Positions 14,790 through 16,590 of a DNA stretch of 16,590 nt are shown in pieces (the first letter of the stretch is position 1; each line of letters starts with the position of its first letter). Source of the stretch: Armatimonadetes bacterium UBA5829 (GTDB taxonomy: Bacteria > Armatimonadota > UBA5829); assembly GCA_002431715.1 (NCBI GenBank), contig DJHI01000181.1, forward strand, positions 1 through 16,590, given 5' to 3'. Made by a program: the position numbers and the translations under genes. The notes beneath the pieces were generated by a model. That model worked only from the letters and a program-made list of their open reading frames with translations, was not told where the DNA came from and ran no database searches.

Positions 14790-15689
14790 ATGGCCGAAGT
14801 AACAATAGGAATCCCATTCTATAACTGTGAAGACACGCTTGCTAATACGATTAGGTCACTATTTGCTCAGTCATTCCAAGATTGGGAGTTAGTATTAGTA
14901 GATGATGGATCAACAGATAGCTCACTTAGCATTGCACGTTCGATTGACGATGTGCGCGTGCATGTTATAGCAGATGGTATCAACAAAGGAATTGGAGCAA
15001 GGCGTAAACAGATTGTGGATTTGGCCGATGGTAAATATCTCGCTTGGCAGGATGCAGATGATATGATGCACCCTGATAGATTGCGTGTTCAATACGACTT
15101 CCTGGAGAAGCACAGTGAGATCGATATAGTCGACACATCTTACTTTACGATAGATCCCAAGCACAATATTTTAAGATTGCTGAAAAAAGTCGAAGGATAT
15201 GTTGATAACACAGAAATGGCCAGATTTCCAAGTCTGACTAATGGCACTTCAATGGCGAGGATAGAGATTTATAAAAAGTTTCCATATGACGAAAGACTCA
15301 GAAGGGGCGAAGACTGGGATGTTTGGCTCAAAGCTCTTGGCAATGCAAAATATTATCATATCGAAGATACGTTGTACTATAGAATGGATGCTGATATAAA
15401 CCAAAAGCCAAGGATCAGCAGGGAACTTATAGGACCCAGATACAATGCAAAAATATATATGAGGTATGGCTGGAAGTACTTAGGATTATTGACAACACTA
15501 AAACTCATCATAAGGCTTTATGCAAGAACAGCTTTCCGGCTTGTACTAATTTCAACGGGACAGCATAAAAGATTCAAGGTTGAGAAGACAAACGCACTCA
15601 CACCAAAAACCAAAGTACTTGCTGAGCAGGGAATCAAAGAAATATTGGAAATAGCAGTTCCGGGCTTTCATTTGCTGAAACAAAATTGA
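14790..15689 (+). CDS. Glycosyltransferase family 2 (GT-A fold)
   Basis: An inverting GT-A glycosyltransferase of 299 residues. The N-terminus reads MAEVTIGIPFYNCEDTLANT, then ELVLVDDGSTDSS with the uridine-binding aspartates, an INKGIGARRKQ helix, and the metal-binding DxD-type motif in LAWQDADDMMHPDR near residues 87-97. RRGEDWDVWLKAL near residue 171 is the ED/W acceptor-side motif of many O-antigen GT2 enzymes. The C-terminal third is basic and partly hydrophobic, fitting membrane association. ATG 14790 is three bases after the aldolase stop. It is the last gene of the tightly packed block, followed by a 243-base gap. The donor sugar is not predictable. Confidence 0.9.
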   Translation: MAEVTIGIPFYNCEDTLANTIRSLFAQSFQDWELVLVDDGSTDSSLSIARSIDDVRVHVIADGINKGIGARRKQIVDLADGKYLAWQDADDMMHPDRLRVQYDFLEKHSEIDIVDTSYFTIDPKHNILRLLKKVEGYVDNTEMARFPSLTNGTSMARIEIYKKFPYDERLRRGEDWDVWLKALGNAKYYHIEDTLYYRMDADINQKPRISRELIGPRYNAKIYMRYGWKYLGLLTTLKLIIRLYARTAFRLVLISTGQHKRFKVEKTNALTPKTKVLAEQGIKEILEIAVPGFHLLKQN

Positions 15690-15720
15690 ATGCCGTATTC
15701 AGTCATATAAATTTACAAGC

Positions 15721-15749
15721 TTGATATTTGAAATGAGTTACTGTACTAT
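15721..15749 (+). promoter_or_regulatory. Candidate sigma70-type promoter for the last gene
   Basis: TTGATA at 15721-15726 (five of six -35 consensus bases) and TACTAT at 15744-15749 (four of six) are separated by exactly 17 bases. It lies 32 bases after the GT2 stop. A transcript from here would have a leader of about 175 bases containing the tandem repeat and the hairpin. Confidence 0.45.
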
Positions 15750-15823
15750 GTCTATGTCAGTGTATTGGCTTTTTAGGAGTTATCAATCTCGCCTGGCTGG
15801 TAAAAGAAAATCAATCATTCTAT

Positions 15824-15851
15824 TAGTACTATTTTCGTAGTACTATTTTCG
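15824..15851. repeat. Perfect tandem duplication of a 14-bp unit
   Basis: TAGTACTATTTTCG occurs twice head to tail (15824-15837 and 15838-15851). Each unit starts with the 8-bp palindrome TAGTACTA. It could be a double operator or a replication-slippage duplication; the sequence alone does not decide. Confidence 0.8.
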
Positions 15852-15890
15852 TTTTCCATCCATATAGGTTGCAACAAACCACAAAGGTAT

Positions 15891-15913
15891 TCATCTTTCT
15901 TATCAAAAGATGA
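15891..15913 (+). promoter_or_regulatory. 8-bp hairpin in the leader of the last gene
   Basis: TCATCTTT (15891-15898) pairs perfectly with AAAGATGA (15906-15913) across a seven-base loop, ending 19 bases before ATG 15933. The stem is AT-rich and has no following U-tract, so a leader structure is more likely than a terminator. Confidence 0.35.
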
Positions 15914-15932
15914 TTAGGAATGCAGAAACAAA

Positions 15933-16590
15933 ATGAGAGCTTTGCTTAAAAAAGTAGTCAGGCCTGTAAGGCAGTATATACATGCTCGGCAAAAGCAAAG
16001 GGAGAGACTATCATATCCAGGCTTTGATGTTGAAACTCCTGATGTTGGTAATAACGCAATAGCTCAAATATTGTACTCCGCAAAACCCGCTTCCATTGGC
16101 AAAATAGGATCTACAGAACTTGAGATGATGCGGAAATATCTGAGAAATCTTCCTTCGCAGTCGAGAGAATGGAAGGAATGGATGCATGTGACTCATGTCT
16201 CCGCCGGTATATTCCCGGAGGAAACGGCATCGATGAGAAGATTCTGTGAGGCGTTTTTGCGTTGCTTAGGCAATATCGATATTCTCGGGCTCTGGTTTAA
16301 CATTGGCGAATCCGAGTTATCTCATAAATATTGTCCAAATGCAAATTACATAAGTTTTCTCAGTCTCGAACCTTACTATTGCAAAGAACCTTGGAGCAGA
16401 TATCTTGAGCACAAAAATGTCCTTGTGATACACCCATATAGGGATTCCATAAAGTCTCAATATGAACGGCATGAGCTTGTCTGGGGCGATCACAAGATAC
16501 TTCCAAGCTTCAATCTGTTCCAGATAAAAATGCCCCTCAGTGATGCTATTGAGCCTTCAAAGTTCCAGAGCTGGCAAGAGCAATTGGATG
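15933..16590 (+). CDS. Uncharacterised polysaccharide-cluster protein, possible GT-D-like glycosyltransferase (3' end outside window)
   Basis: The frame from ATG 15933 is open to the window edge (219 codons) and is therefore truncated at the C-terminus. The N-terminus is basic (MRALLKKVVRPVRQYIHARQ) with no signal peptide. Residues about 45-65 read PASIGKIGSTELEMM, and later blocks are FLSLEPYYCKEPWSRYLEHK, VLVIHPYRDSIKSQYERHEL and a final SWQEQLD. This order of an IGxxGSTE strand, a LEPY...W helix, a VIHPYRDSIKSQY strand and a SW...L helix resembles proteins annotated as GT-D fold glycosyltransferases or hypothetical proteins in capsule and O-antigen loci. That is recalled resemblance, not a proven match. 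AGGAA at 15916-15920 is a distant SD. It has its own upstream gap with a promoter candidate. Confidence 0.7.
   Translation, partial: MRALLKKVVRPVRQYIHARQKQRERLSYPGFDVETPDVGNNAIAQILYSAKPASIGKIGSTELEMMRKYLRNLPSQSREWKEWMHVTHVSAGIFPEETASMRRFCEAFLRCLGNIDILGLWFNIGESELSHKYCPNANYISFLSLEPYYCKEPWSRYLEHKNVLVIHPYRDSIKSQYERHELVWGDHKILPSFNLFQIKMPLSDAIEPSKFQSWQEQLD

Noticed and set aside
1..16590. CRISPR arrays, tRNA/rRNA genes, transposases, attachment sites, PEP-CTERM substrate
   Set aside because: I looked for repeated spacers, cloverleaf-like stems, transposase motifs and C-terminal sorting tails and found none that could be supported.

Overview
The window is bacterial DNA of moderate, slightly AT-leaning composition. 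Every recognisable gene is on the + strand, and together they form most of one extracellular-polysaccharide or O-antigen type gene cluster. An exosortase (so far known from Gram-negative-type envelopes), an Lhr-type helicase, and frequent TTG/GTG starts behind strong Shine-Dalgarno (SD) sites fit a Gram-negative-type environmental bacterium. I cannot name the phylum from sequence alone.

Layout. 1-520 is the 3' end of an Lhr-like helicase, probably a chromosomal neighbour unrelated to the cluster. 521-942 is mostly non-coding, with a start-less 52-codon open stretch, an inverted repeat, an extended -10 promoter candidate and an AT-rich palindrome. 943-2915 is gmd-fcl, which makes GDP-L-fucose from GDP-mannose. 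3128-7078 holds wbpA-wbpB-wbpD-wbpE homologues, tightly coupled by 4-base overlaps or short gaps. 7165-8772 is a fused exosortase-EpsI membrane protein. 8855-10120 is a GT4 glycosyltransferase. 10126-11205 is a wbpI-type 2-epimerase. 11259-15689 runs GT4, a PaaK/CapK-like adenylate-forming enzyme, a threonine aldolase and a GT2 glycosyltransferase, with gaps of 2, 13 and 3 bases between them. 15690-15932 is a leader-like gap with a good sigma70-type promoter candidate, a tandem 14-bp repeat and an 8-bp hairpin. 15933 to the end is a truncated gene of a poorly characterised polysaccharide-cluster family.

How they work together (inference from families). The five Wbp-type enzymes together give the whole known route from UDP-GlcNAc to UDP-2,3-diacetamido-2,3-dideoxy-D-mannuronic acid: 6-oxidation, 3-oxidation, 3-transamination, 3-N-acetylation, 2-epimerisation. 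With GDP-L-fucose, two donor sugars are supplied to at least three glycosyltransferases. The CapK-like enzyme and the threonine aldolase lie between glycosyltransferases and may add a non-sugar (amino-acid or acyl) decoration, but that is a hypothesis. The exosortase suggests that surface-protein sorting is linked to this polysaccharide. No flippase, polymerase, ABC exporter, initiating phosphoglycosyltransferase, GDP-mannose genes or PEP-CTERM substrate is visible, so the cluster must continue beyond the right edge or be completed elsewhere.

No tRNA, rRNA, CRISPR array, transposase or intact insertion sequence was seen.
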